From Adiantum capillus-veneris (Eukaryota > Streptophyta > Polypodiopsida > Polypodiales > Pteridaceae): a stretch of DNA of 64,000 nt. Below the pieces are notes generated by a model, which ran no database searches, was not told where the DNA came from, and saw only the letters and a program-made list of their open reading frames with translations. This document shows, piece by piece, positions 22,100-33,344 of the stretch. Location: the NCBI GenBank assembly GCA_014529385.2, contig CM043956.1:87225721-87289720 (forward strand), in the 5' to 3' direction. Made by a program: the position numbers and the translations under genes. Positions within the stretch are counted from its first letter, which is position 1. The number at the start of each line of letters is the position of its first letter.

Positions 22100-22900
22100 A
22101 AATTTAGTCACAAAGATGACCTAGAAGTTCATATTCAATAATTTGAACAATATGTTGATCTAAAGGATATAGATGAAGATGATTGGGCACAGTAATTTCC
22201 ACAAACTAAAAAAAGCCTTCATGCTAGACTATAGTGAGAACCGAGGGAATGAGGATATCCTTTGTGAGCTAGATAAGATCATGCAAGGTAAGCTTTTCGT
22301 TAGGATTTATGTGGAGAAATTAAAGAATTGACCAGACAATTGAACGAGCCACCCTTAGAGAAGCATATGCGTGCTTGGTTTTTTAATGGATTCAGAAGCA
22401 AGAAGTCCAAAGAATAAGAAGTCCTAGCACTTTAACATAAAATTTAATGATCTAGTGCAAAGAGCTCTAAAAGGGGTACAACAAGCTAAGAAGGAGAAGG
22501 GCCAGAGAGAAAAAGAAAGCTCTAGTTCTAGTGAGTCAACAACAATTGAAGAGTCATCAACCATATATAGTTCTTCAAAAGGTAAGATATCAAAAATATC
22601 CAAGAGCAAGAAGAGGGAGCATGGAGTAGAAAGATGGAGGGATTGTCCAAGCAGATATGTTAGATCTCTAGACCAAACCTCCAATGGGAAAAGTAGAGGC
22701 CTAGTGCACACAATGCAAATCCAAAGAAAATTTGTTTGATGAATGTTGCCAACATACTTATTGCAAAGCTTTTGAGTACCGGCGGAACAACTATAGAATT
22801 AGAATCCATCATTTCAAGGAATGGAAAGATGTCTCCACAATAGCGTTGACCAATCTAGAGTAGGAGAAGGCTTTTTGAAAATGGAGAGAATGGAGGTAAT
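22100..22900 (+). pseudogene. Gag of gypsy A, second part
   Basis: FSHKDDLEVHI then FEQYVDLKDIDEDDW with stops, the usual gag core start. The open part 22455-22739 is Lys/Ser-rich (ESSSSSESTTIEESS), typical of the linker before a nucleocapsid. A degenerate zinc-knuckle-like stretch follows around 22700-22760. The second insertion begins at 22914. Confidence 0.6.
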
Positions 22901-22913
22901 ACCAATGGAATGC

Positions 22914-23180
22914 TAGGACAATGGATGGTGGCGGGGTGGTAGGGATGGCAAAATCCATGGGAGCATGTAGAAGAGAACAAGAGGAAGAGAGATGATTGAC
23001 AGAGAAACTCCATGCTATTGTTATTGAAGAACCTTTGTACTCCATGATATATATAACTAGAGTAACCACTCTTGTTTTACCATGCAAACTCCAGAAAAGG
23101 AGTGATGTGTATTTGTCTCTTATAGGGTAGCTTCTCGTGGGTTAGACCAAAACAATAAAAAGAGCTTGAAACCCAACAAT
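22914..23180 (-). repeat. 3' LTR of AAA+-carrying element
   Basis: Matches 24135-24400 through shared blocks such as CTCCATGCTATTGTTATTG and ATGATATATATAACTAGA (plus-strand reading). Confidence 0.8.

Positions 23181-23181
<1 letters not shown>

Positions 23182-23219
<38 letters not shown>
23182..23219. repeat. Homopolymer C38
   Basis: Uninterrupted C run, G on the element's sense strand, exactly where the polypurine tract should precede the 3' LTR. Either an expanded tract or an assembly weakness. Confidence 0.85.
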
Positions 23220-23222
<3 letters not shown>

Positions 23223-23620
23223 CTCGGCGCCCACGCGACAACCACATTGGGGTGTGTGTACTTCCCTCAACAAACAATGGTGGGACAACAAGGACTCAAC
23301 CAAACAGACGACCAGAGAGGTCTTACCACTTCTATCAATGTGGCAGTTCTATAAACATACAGATGTGACATGACAGCGACTGAAAACTGACAAAACTAAA
23401 ACAAAGACTATGACATAGAGCTCATGAAAAAAATTCTAGAAAAAGTACATATATTGATGTACCATGTTTTTTGGGAGGTCATTTGCAAAAACAACAGAGA
23501 TTGTGCATCCCCAAAAAAATCTAGCAACCCTTTATCTTTTTGCTTCATCAAGTTTCTTTACAAATTCAACACACAGCTTCTCAATCCTCTCGTATGCTTT
23601 ATATGCATCAACTATAATTA

Positions 23621-23863
23621 TTCTAATGTGCCATCATTTAATATCTGCAAGAAAATATTGAAGACATCCGAAGTGTGGTTTTGTTATGTCATCAAACAAA
23701 ATGACATTGTAAGGCCTCTAGGAGATAGCTTCTATAAGTTGTCTATCCTCTTTATAACCTACATATCTCGGGTGGCTCCAATCAATTGAGAGACGATATG
23801 TTCCCCCTTGTACTCACTCGTGTTAATGTAGATCAAAGCTTCTTCTGTGTTGAAGAGCATAAG
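23621..23863 (-). pseudogene. ClpB/ClpC-like AAA+ fragment captured in LTR element
   Basis: The minus strand reads NTEEALIYINTSEY, EHIVSQLIGAT, then after a one-base loss YVGYKEDRQLIEAIS, stop, RPYNVILFDDI, and after a one-base gain DVFNIFLQILNDGTLE. In the second AAA+ domain of Clp/Hsp100 unfoldases the same order is found: '-DMSEY-', 'SKLIG-PPGYVGYEEGGQLTEA', the Walker B segment 'VVLFDEI' and 'DVFNILLQILDDG'. The piece is about 80 codons, without introns, disabled by two frameshifts and one stop. It lies between the primer site and the 3' LTR of the carrier element, so it is a transduplicated host fragment. I cannot tell ClpB from ClpC with so little sequence. Confidence 0.75.
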
Positions 23864-24134
23864 TAGCCCATTGTTGAAGAGAATTTTGAAACATTGTAGG
23901 CAAGAGACCATTAAATCACGTTTTTGTATAGCATTTTAGAAGCCGTTGTGCATGATTCACTGACCTTGATTGTTGCTCGCCGTCAAGCAACAACGTTTCA
24001 AAATGCTAGCACAACAGAATATCTTCACCACCTCTTTGCCTACATTTTAGAATGTGTGTGTGCAAAGCTTGTTGCCACATAGGATTTGATAGCGTGTTGA
24101 AACGCTTCCACCACCTAGGCTTTGATACCACAAT

Positions 24135-24400
24135 TAGGACACGGTGCTACGGCGGGTGGTAGGGATGGCAAGCCATGGGAGGGAGGGAGCATGCAAAAGC
24201 GAATGAGAAGGAGAAAGATGATCGATAGAGAAAACTCCATGCTATTGTTATTGAAGAACCTTTGTACATGATATATATAACTAGAATAACCATTCCCTTT
24301 TTACCATGAAAACACCAGAAAAGGAGTGCGTGTATCTACCTCTGACAAGGTAGCTTCCCATGGGTTATGCCAAAACAATAAAAGGGCTTGAAACCCAACA
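24135..24400 (-). repeat. 5' LTR of AAA+-carrying element
   Basis: Starts TGTTGGGTTTCAAGCCC at 24400 (minus) and ends at the primer site. Confidence 0.8.
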
Positions 24401-24404
24401 TGGA

Positions 24405-25860
24405 TCACTAAAGAGGAAGGTACTTTAATTTTTCATGACAAGGACACGTTAGAACTGATTTTCCCTGGTGAAATTTTAGTTGCTACACCTATGGAAAGTA
24501 CAGACACTTTGTAGCGCATGTCCAGACAATCTAAAAGTTGAAGTCTTGGAGGGGTCACTTTCAAAAAATTACCTATGTCACATGTGTTCAAAGGGTATAA
24601 AAAAGCCCCTATACTTAGATGCTTTGATGTAATAAAGAAACTCCTTTTTCTTGACAAAATTAACAAATTTTTCCCAATCTGCAATGAAAACCCCCTTCTA
24701 TAAACAAAGGATATTAAAAACCCTCTATAATTCGATGCTCTGAGGTAATAAAACAACCCCTTTTTCTTAACAGCTTACGGATTTTTTCCCAACATGTAAT
24801 AAAACCCCCCTTATGTAAATAAAATGTTGTTAATGTTTCAAGATGTTTTCCAGCAAAACCCCCTTATTTGAACTCATGTGCTATAATTACATTTTTGGGA
24901 GTGACTCTCTTGAGGTTGAAGTGGTCAAGGGAAAGGTGGAAGAGCCGGTACCAGTGAGCATGATCAATAGGAGCGTTGGCGTTGTCATGGAAGAACTACC
25001 AAATGAGCAAACAATCAAATGAAGAAAAGTGAAGAGGCTCAAGGGTGGGAGAAACAAAGGGCTATTTAGAAAGCTAAGGGAAAGGCCAAGGATGTGGATG
25101 AGTGGTAGGAGCAGAGGGGGTTGGCAGTTTGAATCAGTCAAGATATGGATAGAGAAAGCTAGAGAGACCGGAATGCTCAAAGGCTAGAACCATTCAAATG
25201 CTTTCATCGATAGTTGTAGAAGCTCCAAAAGTGGAAATCCTAGCTTTTGAAACTAGTAAGAGCAGTGTTGAGGAGGCAACGGCTAAGAAAGCAACAAAAG
25301 TATATGAGGAGTATCCCAAGAAAGAGGTAGGACAAGTCAAGGTAGACTTGGCCAAACCTAATTGAAAGGATCTAGGGACAGAGAATGTTCAACTGTAACA
25401 ATCTAAATCTCCACAAAAGGATCCATTAGCTGGAAGGCATAGGAGGCCAACAGAGGCATGGCACTTTGAAGACAATTTCTAGAGGGAAGGTCGTCCAATT
25501 CAGATAGTAGTTCTAAAAAAGAATAAGATGAGATATATGTCAAAGTATGCAAGAGAATCCAGAAGCTAACTACTAAACTTGTTGATATCACAAGGGCGTT
25601 ACCTGAAGCTACCGATTTCATCATATGGTAGAGGAAGAGAGGTTCAGATGCAATGGTAGTTAACCCATCTAAAATTAAGGATGATAAAGTACCGGTCATT
25701 CACATTGACTACAAGGTTTGAAAGGAGTGGGAACCATTGTCACGTGTCATTTTGGATAATAAAGATCAATAAGCATATGAAACTAGAGATTAAACAAAAG
25801 GCTAGGCAATTGTTTCAAAAATACCGGGATGTTTTTCTTGGGAACATATGGATTTGAAAG
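24405..25860 (+). pseudogene. Gypsy A, decayed region between gag and RT
   Basis: Short recognisable pieces only: an acidic/hydrophobic stretch GTLIFHDKDTLEL near 24418 and lysine-rich linkers around 25250-25340. Stops occur in all frames. 24590-24860 is AT-rich and unassigned. The protease active site was not found. Confidence 0.4.
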
Positions 25861-25867
25861 GTCAACC

Positions 25868-26350
25868 TTGAAGTCTACCTGCATCACATACCACTGAAAC
25901 CAGATTCATGACCAGCATGACTACAGAGGTCAAAGAAGAAATTGACAACCTTTCAAAGGTAGGTTTCCTTAGTAAATTCGTCAATAGTGATTGGTTGTTC
26001 CCTATTTTGGTAGTTTCAAAGAAGAATGAGAATCTGAGGGTATGTGTTGACTACAAGAAACTAAAGGCTTATACAATTAAAGATCCAATCGCGCTATCCT
26101 TTACAACCATGATGTTGGATGAGATAGCTAGACATGAAATGTACATCTTTCTGGATGGGTACAATGGGATTAATTAGTTGAAGATAGCACTAGAAGATTG
26201 AGCAAAAACAATGTTCATTGCTGAATGGGGAGCTTTCATGCATCTGACTTATGCCATTCGGTCTATGTATTGCTATAGCAAACTTTCAATGATGTATGAT
26301 GGAGATCTTTAATGAGTTTTTGCACAGGTTTCTACCAATTGTTGCATATG
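25868..26350 (+). pseudogene. Reverse transcriptase of gypsy A
   Basis: The open stretch 25908-26177 has EEIDNLSKVGFL, WLFPILVVSKKNENLRVCVDYKKL, TIKDPIALSF and FLDGYNGIN, a clear gypsy RT fingers/palm. After two stops come AKTMFIAEWGAF and a decayed 'MPFGL' region. The catalytic box is reduced to a Y-D-F remnant near 26345. Confidence 0.75.
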
Positions 26351-26639
26351 ACTTCACAATCTTCTTGTTTGAAAACATACATCTCCTATTTTTGGAAATG
26401 GTATTTGAAAGATGAGAGAGAAGAGGATTTGTTCGAATCTCTTTATGTCAATATTCATGGTTTGGAAGGGGTAGCTCATGAGACGTGTTGTGTCCAAAAA
26501 TGGTATTGAGAGGGTTGACGATAAGATCCGCAGTGTCCAACACGCTAGAGTGTGAACGAATTTGTTTGGAATTAGTTTGGTTTTGGGATACATCAATTTC
26601 TATCAGATATTTATTCATATGTTTGCTACAAATGTCATT

Positions 26640-27060
26640 CCATTGTACGAACTAACGTAGAAAGGAACTAAGTTCATCTAGACTCTTGAATGAGGCAAAG
26701 CAAAGGTATTCAACCATAGAAGAGAGGCACTAGGAATGGTACTCAGTGCCATGCAGTTCATACATTATTCGTTGGGGAAGCTATTTTATTTCTAATTTGC
26801 TTTATTTGATTAATAAGTTGTCATCCAAGGAAGATTAATTAGATGGATGATGCTCCTTCTAGAATTTGATTTCAAGATCTTTCATAAGATTGGCAAGACT
26901 CACTATGGTGAAAAATTCCTATCTAGAAGTGCAAAAGGTATCTCATCAATGTCCTTAAGAGATGAGCCAATGGCAAGTCTCACTGTGGTGCAGACTTCCT
27001 ATCTCGAAGTGTGGAAGGTATCTCATCGATGCTCTTAAGAGATGAGCCAGTGGATGCTAA
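26640..27060 (+). pseudogene. RNase H tail of gypsy A
   Basis: VPLYELT, then after stops MMLLLEFDFKIFHKIGKTHYGEKFLSR, the conserved link at the end of gypsy RNase H. It contains an 80-bp tandem duplication (26891-27050). The integrase is missing; copia B begins at 27089. Confidence 0.65.
26891..27050 (+). repeat. Tandem duplication, 2 x 80 bp, in RNase H tail
   Basis: TGGCAAGACTCACTATGGTG at 26891 returns as TGGCAAGTCTCACTGTGGTG at 26971; both copies end with GAGATGAGCCA. Confidence 0.85.
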
Positions 27061-27088
27061 ATTATTTTGGACAATGATAATTGAGGAA

Positions 27089-27242
27089 TGTTGGGGTAAA
27101 GTCGGTGTACCTCTTATCTCGACCGGATGTGCCAAAAACGTTTGACCGCCCATCACTTGTACACACCTTATTCTTTACTATGATAGAAGAATAAGGGGCT
27201 CTCTCACACACATTGTGGTGAGATGATCCACCCACATCCTGT

Positions 27243-27298
<56 letters not shown>

Positions 27299-27324
27299 CA
27301 CAACACCACACTCGTGCACTCACA
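27089..27324 (+). repeat. 5' LTR of copia B
   Basis: 236 bp, including a (CT)n run at 27244-27297. Confidence 0.85.
27244..27297 (+). repeat. (CT)n microsatellite
   Basis: About 27 units, inside the 5' LTR of copia B. The 3' LTR has (GT)11 at the same place. Confidence 0.95.
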
Positions 27325-27325
27325 A

Positions 27326-27338
27326 TTGGTATCAGAGC
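27326..27338 (+). promoter_or_regulatory. Primer-binding site of copia B
   Basis: TTGGTATCAGAGC, tRNA-Met type, next to the LTR end. Confidence 0.85.
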
Positions 27339-27396
27339 ACATGGTGATCGCAGGGAGCATGGTAGGTGCTCAAAGTTAGGTGCATAAATTCTAAGG

Positions 27397-28737
27397 TTGA
27401 AGATGCAATATCAACTTTATGCAAAGCTTGAGGTTCAAGGTTTTTTGGTAGGTTTGGGTAAAGAAGAAGCGGGTAGATTTGGTCGACGATCGTTTCCGAC
27501 CGAAGTGAAGCTGTTGGCATTGGTAGTATATGTGGAGCTTCTTTTCACATTTTCACATGACACTTTGGCATCACCTTTATGCTTTGATTCATGGTCTTTG
27601 CGAACGGATTTGCATATGGTTATGGTGAATGGTTGATGCCCATTATACATGCATTTTGGCGAGCACTTTTGAGTGCCGATGAGCTCTATTGAGAGCATTG
27701 TTTATACATTGATCAATTTTTTTGGATCAACTCTTTCAACACTTGTTAATGCACGGTCACTCTCTGTGTGTACATTGAGTGTAGATTGCCATTGTATGTG
27801 ACATTGGGGAGCCGCTTTGGCATTTCTACTCATTGGCATTGAGTAGTGTTATGGTTTATGGTTGCAATTCCTCTTTTGGAGACTATACTGGTCGAGGTTT
27901 ACTCCCACTTTGCCATGTCTTTTATTGATAGACTTTGGTGCGTTTATAGTAGTCGAGAGCTTCTTCCACTTTGGCACCTTGGATGTAGTTTATGGTTTGA
28001 GACTTTGCATTTTCACTCATTTTGGAGGGAAGACTTTGTCCACTTTTCTCCAGATTCTCACCATAGTTTGCCTTGATTGCCATACAAATTTTGATGTATT
28101 TGCAATAATTGGATTGAGACGGTGATTCTCTTTTGTTGTAGTTAACTTTGCTCCCAAATTGACGGATATATGGTTGTTTTTGGACATAAATTGGTGTTCC
28201 TGTATTTACTCTCGCAAGTGTGAGATTTGTATATGCTCGAAGTAGTTACAACAAGACTTATGGTATGCACTCTTTTTTATCGATGAATATTCCGATTGTG
28301 AGTCTACTACATACAGTTTACATGCAGTCACTAGTTACGTATTCCATGTACTTTTGGCAATTGAGACTTGCATTAGTATGATAATTGTTGCAGAGCACAG
28401 TGTGGTTACACTATTACAAAATATTTTATGCCTTCATGTGCTTGAGCACTACCAGTGCTGGCGATCTCTTTTGAGAGTGTTTTCTTCCCACATGGAGCTC
28501 CCTTTGTTAGAGGTTTGGTGCACTTCTCTTTGCCATTGGTGTATGCACATTTTCCTTGTACATGATGTAGATCCATAACTTCAGTTATGGCAGTTGATAT
28601 GTGTGACATGAGTCCACGACAATGACTCATGTGAGACGACGGTCTTATTCATGTCGACACTTGAGATGTTGGCATTGTGGTCATGTAGAGCACATTAAAT
28701 GTCATTGCTTTAGATGCATGAGATAGCAATGTAGATG
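27397..28737 (+). pseudogene. Gag region of copia B, decayed
   Basis: A few frames of up to about 80 residues remain (27397-27636, YAKLEVQGFLVGLGKEEAGR). The rest is T-rich with many stops. At the end, 28667-28708 encodes a perfect CX2CX4HX4C zinc knuckle (CWHCGHVEHIKCHC), as expected at the C-terminus of copia gag. Confidence 0.6.
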
Positions 28738-28738
28738 T

Positions 28739-29086
28739 ATGAATGATGTAGAGACCGTTTTGATGACACGAACTAGAGAGGTGGCTTTGTATGCTAGTGA
28801 CAATGATGTGACGTTTGCCTCTAGTGTTCCTCTTGCTTTTATATTTGATAGAGATGCCACTAGCTCTCGATGGCTGCTAGATAAGTATGCATCATTCCAC
28901 ATCACATCATGTTGTGAGTGGTTTAGCCCTTTTGCTAGAGGGAGCCTTAGTTGTGTGCATCTAGCTGACGGATTAGCATATGACATAGAGGGTGCAGGAG
29001 ATATATGCTTGTTATTACCCACTGGGGCACCTTATATGTTGCAACATGTGCGTTATGTTCTGGGTTGCATTTATACGGCCATATAA
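28739..29086 (+). pseudogene. Protease of copia B
   Basis: 115-residue frame. The segment SRWLLDKYASFHITSC aligns with the copia protease active site, but the D-S-G triplet reads D-K-Y (Asp codon at 28880), which would abolish catalysis. VHLADG and YMLQHVRYV follow in family order. The frame is cut at about 29075. Confidence 0.75.
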
Positions 29087-29089
29087 TGA

Positions 29090-29440
29090 AAATTATACTT
29101 ATTTTTTGGATTATACAGTGTTTTTCCAAATAATACAGTGTAAAACGTATAATTGAAGGAATACTTCGATCGAAGAACCGTATAATATATACCCCTCTTT
29201 GATCGAAGGAGCACATTGCAGCTTTTGCAGTTTGTTAGAGACAGAGGAGACAGAGCAAGCATGTGTAATTCATTTTTTAGATTAATTTTTAGCTTTGTTT
29301 TTGGCTAATTCGTGTTGTGCTAGAGGTTCACCTCGCACACATAATTAGTTTGCAGGTGCGTAGGACTATTCTAAGGTTGTGTCGACATAGTCACACTCCT
29401 TGAATAGATAGATATTAGAGCTTTGTCTCGTGGTTGTGTA
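29090..29440 (+). repeat. Possible LTR and primer site of element E
   Basis: Contains a TATA-like stretch (29180-29200) and a degenerate primer-site-like TATTAGAGCTTTG near 29412, followed by a leader with repeated 'TCACACTCC'. A related but diverged sequence with paired 'TTTGATCGAAG' occurs at 37650-37680. Boundaries are uncertain. Confidence 0.35.
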
Positions 29441-29689
29441 GACCAATCGGTCACACTCCAGAGAGAGCCATAGGGAGTTTAGAATCCCACTCATGCTGTG
29501 TAGAGGTTCCTTCCTCACACTTCAGAGATGGGGTAGGAGTTTGTCACTTCGTGTTGTGTATGAGAATACTCACACTTCATACATATTCAATTCACCTAAG
29601 CAATAGTACCAGATAGTGAGCGTCATAATAAATAATATCTAATTCTCCTAAATGATTTTCTCATGTTAAACTGATCATTTAATATGGGG

Positions 29690-31188
29690 AAGTGCCAGGG
29701 GAGAAAAAGATAGAATATTGGTTAAGCTGGTAGACCGGCCACAGTAGGGATCCAAAGGAGGGCAAACAGGGATCCAAAGGGGGGGACATCTGCAAAAGAG
29801 CAAGGTGCAACAATGGGCTTAAAAGACCCTAAGGTTCAGCCCATTAAGACTTCCAAAATGCTAAGGTTCCAAAATTCAAAGGTTGTGTCCAAAGGTCAAA
29901 AACCTAGGAAAATTGGACAAAAAAGTCTTCATGAATCCCTGCATAGGAGGGGGCGAGCCCTAGAAGTAGGAGATGAGAGAGAAACACATACTCACACACA
30001 CTCACAAGCTCCTTTACACAAAGGGAAAGAGGGACACATGTCAGCTCCCTAGCCCAGATGCCCACAAGGTGTACTCAAATCCTATTGGATGGCCATGGAG
30101 GTGGACCAATGAGAATTAGGCTAGAGTAAATCTAGTTTAATTAATTTAAAAACACTTAATAAAAGAACCAATAAGAATTAAGCTCTCTAGAAGACTATTG
30201 GACAGTCTCCCAAGAGGTCCAATGAGCATTCAACAGCCCAATGGCTTGCCTGATTCCTATTGGCCAGGAGACAAAGGGGTCCAATGAGATTTTAGTTGCA
30301 TTAATTAATTATCTAAAGCTCTCACAAAAGGGGAAAGGGGGACACATGTCAGAAGGCTATCACTTATGCTCATGAAATCCTATTGGCTAAGCCTAGAGAG
30401 GTCCAATGGGGTGGTAGAATGAGCAAATAGCAAGAGGGGTCGACCAAGAGAGAGAGGGGGCTGGTTTTCTCAAGGCATTATTGCATACACTCACACTAGT
30501 CCATGTGTAGAGTAAGGAGACTCTCTCTCTCTCTCCTTCTCAAGCTTTAATGTAACGCTTATCACCTACTCCAAGCTTGTGACAAGGGAGGCCTACACCA
30601 AAAACTCTTGTCTTTGTGATGCAAATCCAACTAAGAGCCAAGCTTCAATGCATGCTCATCTCCTCTACCATGCTAAATACTAAGCTAAGCTATGCTAATA
30701 TGAGTGATTATGTGAGGAGATGAACATCTTTCTCATAAGACTACTCCTTCTTCCTGTCAATCTACTCTCATACCCCGCTAGCTCTCACCATCTTCGAAGG
30801 TGTGTGAGGTCTTGGGTCTGAGATCCGTGAGGGAATTGATGTTGTGTTTAATAAGTGTTTTGCTTAGTGCTTGAAGTTTCCACCTTCATTGCACTAGCTA
30901 GTATAGAAGGAACACAAAGAATTGTATTGTAAAATGTCTCTCTTGATGGGAGAAACCATAATACAGAGCCTTTTGGAGGGGGGACCGGCTCCATGAAAAT
31001 CCGGTCCTCAACTGTTGTTTATAGCTTAATTTCTCTCTCTTTTGAAGTATTGTTCATGCTATCTAACTAGGTGTTATACTTTTTGTTGCTCTCTCCACCC
31101 AAGCACTCTTGTAAATCTCATTAGGAATCTATTCTAATGAAATGCTCACTATGTTCATGCTATTTTTTGCTACACACAAGTTACTAGG
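29690..31188 (+). repeat. Probable 5' LTR of gypsy D
   Basis: About 1.5 kb without genes. It includes several variants of 'AAATCCTATTGG..GGTCCAATGAG' at 30080-30420, and ends after removal of gypsy C at TGTTATTAGAGCATAAGG (35560), a degenerate primer site. The start is not resolved. Confidence 0.45.
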
Positions 31189-31311
31189 TGAAAGGGCGGT
31201 GGTAATGCGTGTGCTAGTCTCCACCCAACTCTTCTATCTTATAGCCTCCCCCTAGAGTACACACTGTCCGATCGTGCCGGTGGCCTTGTCCGTAGGACCC
31301 ATGTCCTTACA
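31189..31311 (-). repeat. 3' LTR of gypsy C
   Basis: 123 bp; left flank CTAGG. Confidence 0.9.
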
Positions 31312-32391
31312 TTACCCCCCTTGGAGAATCATTTTTGTCCTTGAAAACGAACGTAGGAAAACATTTCTTAAGTGCGGAGACATTCTCCCATGTAGAACCT
31401 TCTTCAGGTCTATCTAGCCATTTTACCAACACCTATCGTCTGACATGATGTCTGGTGCGAAGCTCATGAGAATCCAAAATCTTTTCGAGCTCATGAGGGA
31501 TGCTTGGCAGTTCGATAAGGTCAACTAACACACATGTTCAATGACATTATCATTTTGTCCTAGTTGTTTTTGTAAACGGCTAACATGAAAAACAGGATGA
31601 ACTCGTGAGTGCTCTGGGAGAGCTAACTTATAGGCCACTTGACCTATACGTTTGAGAATGGTAAACGGTTCACAATAGCGTGGTGAAAGTTTAGCAACTT
31701 TTCCCGTCTTCAGACTTTCTGAATGCTTCGAAACTTTGAGGAAAACCTTGTCTCCTTCTTCAAAATTAGCAAGACAACGATGCTCATCTGCATACTTCTT
31801 ATATCGATCTTGAGCTTGCTTAACATTTTGTCGAGCAACTTGAAGCATGTCAAAATGGTCTTGGAGAAAATCCTTCGCTTGCTGTATCTTCTCCTTAGCC
31901 AACCCCACCGTAACGGGTGATCTAGGTTGAAATCCATATAAAAGCATAAATGGACTAAACCCTGTAGTCACATGCTTTGAACTATTATAAGCAAATTCCA
32001 ATATAGGTAAGTAGTCTTCCCAATTGGTTTGCTTCTTGCTAACATATGCTCGTAGCATATCCTCTAGCACTTGATTAACTCTTTCTTTTTGACTGTCCGT
32101 TTTTAGATGATCAGCCGTACTTAGATTAATTTTAGTTTCCAGCTTTTGAAACATAGCTCTCCAGAAGTGATTATCAAAGTTTTGATCTCTATCACTAATG
32201 ATACTAGCTGGAAGACCGTAGAATTTATGTATATGCTCTATAAATAGCCGTGCTAATTCCGGTGTCTTAACCATAGTCTTAGTGGGAATGAATCGACCCA
32301 TCTTTGTGAGACGGTCTACAATTACCCAAATGGCATCATGGCCACGATTTGTAGTAGGTAGTCCTACTACAAAATCCATAGACTCTCCCAC
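31307..32391 (-). pseudogene. Integrase core and chromodomain of gypsy C
   Basis: The frame from 32391 has MDFVVGLP (first D), IISDRDQNF (second D) and the E region, here DSQKERVNQ. YNSSKHVTTGFSPF and the C-terminal domain to HPVFHVSRLQ follow. TAG at about 31522 ends the long frame, but the same frame continues: ELPSIPHELEKILDSHE, then TAG, then VLVKWLDRPEEGSTWE, a chromodomain (about 31483-31340), ending DKNDSPRGVM. The final TAA (31309-31307) lies inside the LTR. Chromodomains of this kind define chromoviruses and steer integration to chromatin. Confidence 0.88.
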
Positions 32392-32519
32392 TTACCTTGT
32401 GGAATCTCTAAAGGATGTAAAAGGCCACGTACCGTGAGGCGCTCTGCCTTATTAACTTGGCACTGTTGGCAGTTTAGTACGTACTCTTGAACATCATGAT
32501 GTAAGCACGACCAATAAAA

Positions 32520-32912
32520 TTACCGTCGAACTAAGGCATATGTCTTACGAATACCTGGATGACCAGCACTTGGACTATCGTGACACTCAAATAAGATTTG
32601 GCGCCTAGTGTCTGAGTCCTTTGGCACATATACTCTACCTTTGTGGAGTAAGTAGCCATCATCAATGGAAAAATTCTTCCATCGCTTAAGCTCTTCCTGA
32701 GTAGGGGTGGAGCTCTGTGTGTTGGAGTTTTTATCTACGCATGTAGAGACATGTTGATCTGGATGTACAGAGACATGTGAGTGTGAGGGATCCCTTTTTA
32801 AAACTGCACTCCACACTTTAGCATATGATTGATCTTGTGCACACTTGCCTTGTAATGACTCTAAAAGTCCACTCTTTATTTCCGTGAAAGCAAGTGAGTT
32901 AATCTGAAGCAT
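32520..32912 (-). pseudogene. Integrase zinc-binding region of gypsy C
   Basis: 130-residue frame with YLLHKGRVYVPKD and ECHDSPSAGHPG, the H-x(n)-H half of the HHCC finger. The C-x2-C half follows in a shifted frame (CQQC, near 32470). Confidence 0.8.
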
Positions 32913-32957
32913 CCGACTTAGTGCAACCGCTACTACATTATATCGCCCCTTGCGATA

Positions 32958-33254
32958 TCATAGCTTACAATCATAATCTTGAAGGATTTTGGCCCATCTA
33001 GCTTTACGGCCCTTCAAGTCTGTTTGATTAGTAAACCACTTGATACTCTCATGGTCAAAAACTACTTCAAACTCGGCACCATATAAATAGTGTCGCCACT
33101 TTCGTAAAGCGTGAATTATGGCATAGAGCTCTCTCTCATAGATAGAATAATTTTGTTGAGCTCTATCTAACTTTTTACTTTCAAAAGCTATAGGTCTTCC
33201 CTCCTGGAGAAGTTTTGCACCAATTGCTTTATCACTAGCATCAGTCTCTACCAC
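32958..33254 (-). pseudogene. RNase H of gypsy C
   Basis: VETDASDKAIGAKLLQEG, YSIYERELYAIIHALRKWRHYL and DHESIKWF are the three conserved blocks. There are stops at both ends where the frame should continue. Confidence 0.88.
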
Positions 33255-33344
33255 AAACGGCTTCAGTGGGTCGACGATTGCTAGGATGGGAGCAGTGGCT
33301 ATAGCTACCTTGAGCTGTTTGAAACTGCATTTTTGGGCTTCTTC

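Larger units (their letters stand above)
22914..24400 (-). mobile_element. Short LTR retroelement carrying a host AAA+ gene fragment
   Basis: 1487 bp, minus strand. LTRs 24135-24400 (5') and 22914-23180 (3') are each about 266 bp, start TGTTGGGTTTCAAGC and end TGTCCTA. The primer site TGGTATCAAAGCCT lies at 24130-24117. There is no gag or pol. The internal part carries a ClpB/ClpC-like fragment at 23621-23863, and the sequence just before the 3' LTR is a run of 38 G on the minus strand. I could not find a clean target duplication. Confidence 0.8.

Noticed and set aside
23077-23354. Poly-Gly and poly-Pro frames on both strands
   Set aside because: They are translations of the C38 homopolymer.
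27062-27360. Frames rich in alternating Arg-Glu on the minus strand
   Set aside because: They are translations of the (CT)n microsatellite in the copia B LTR.
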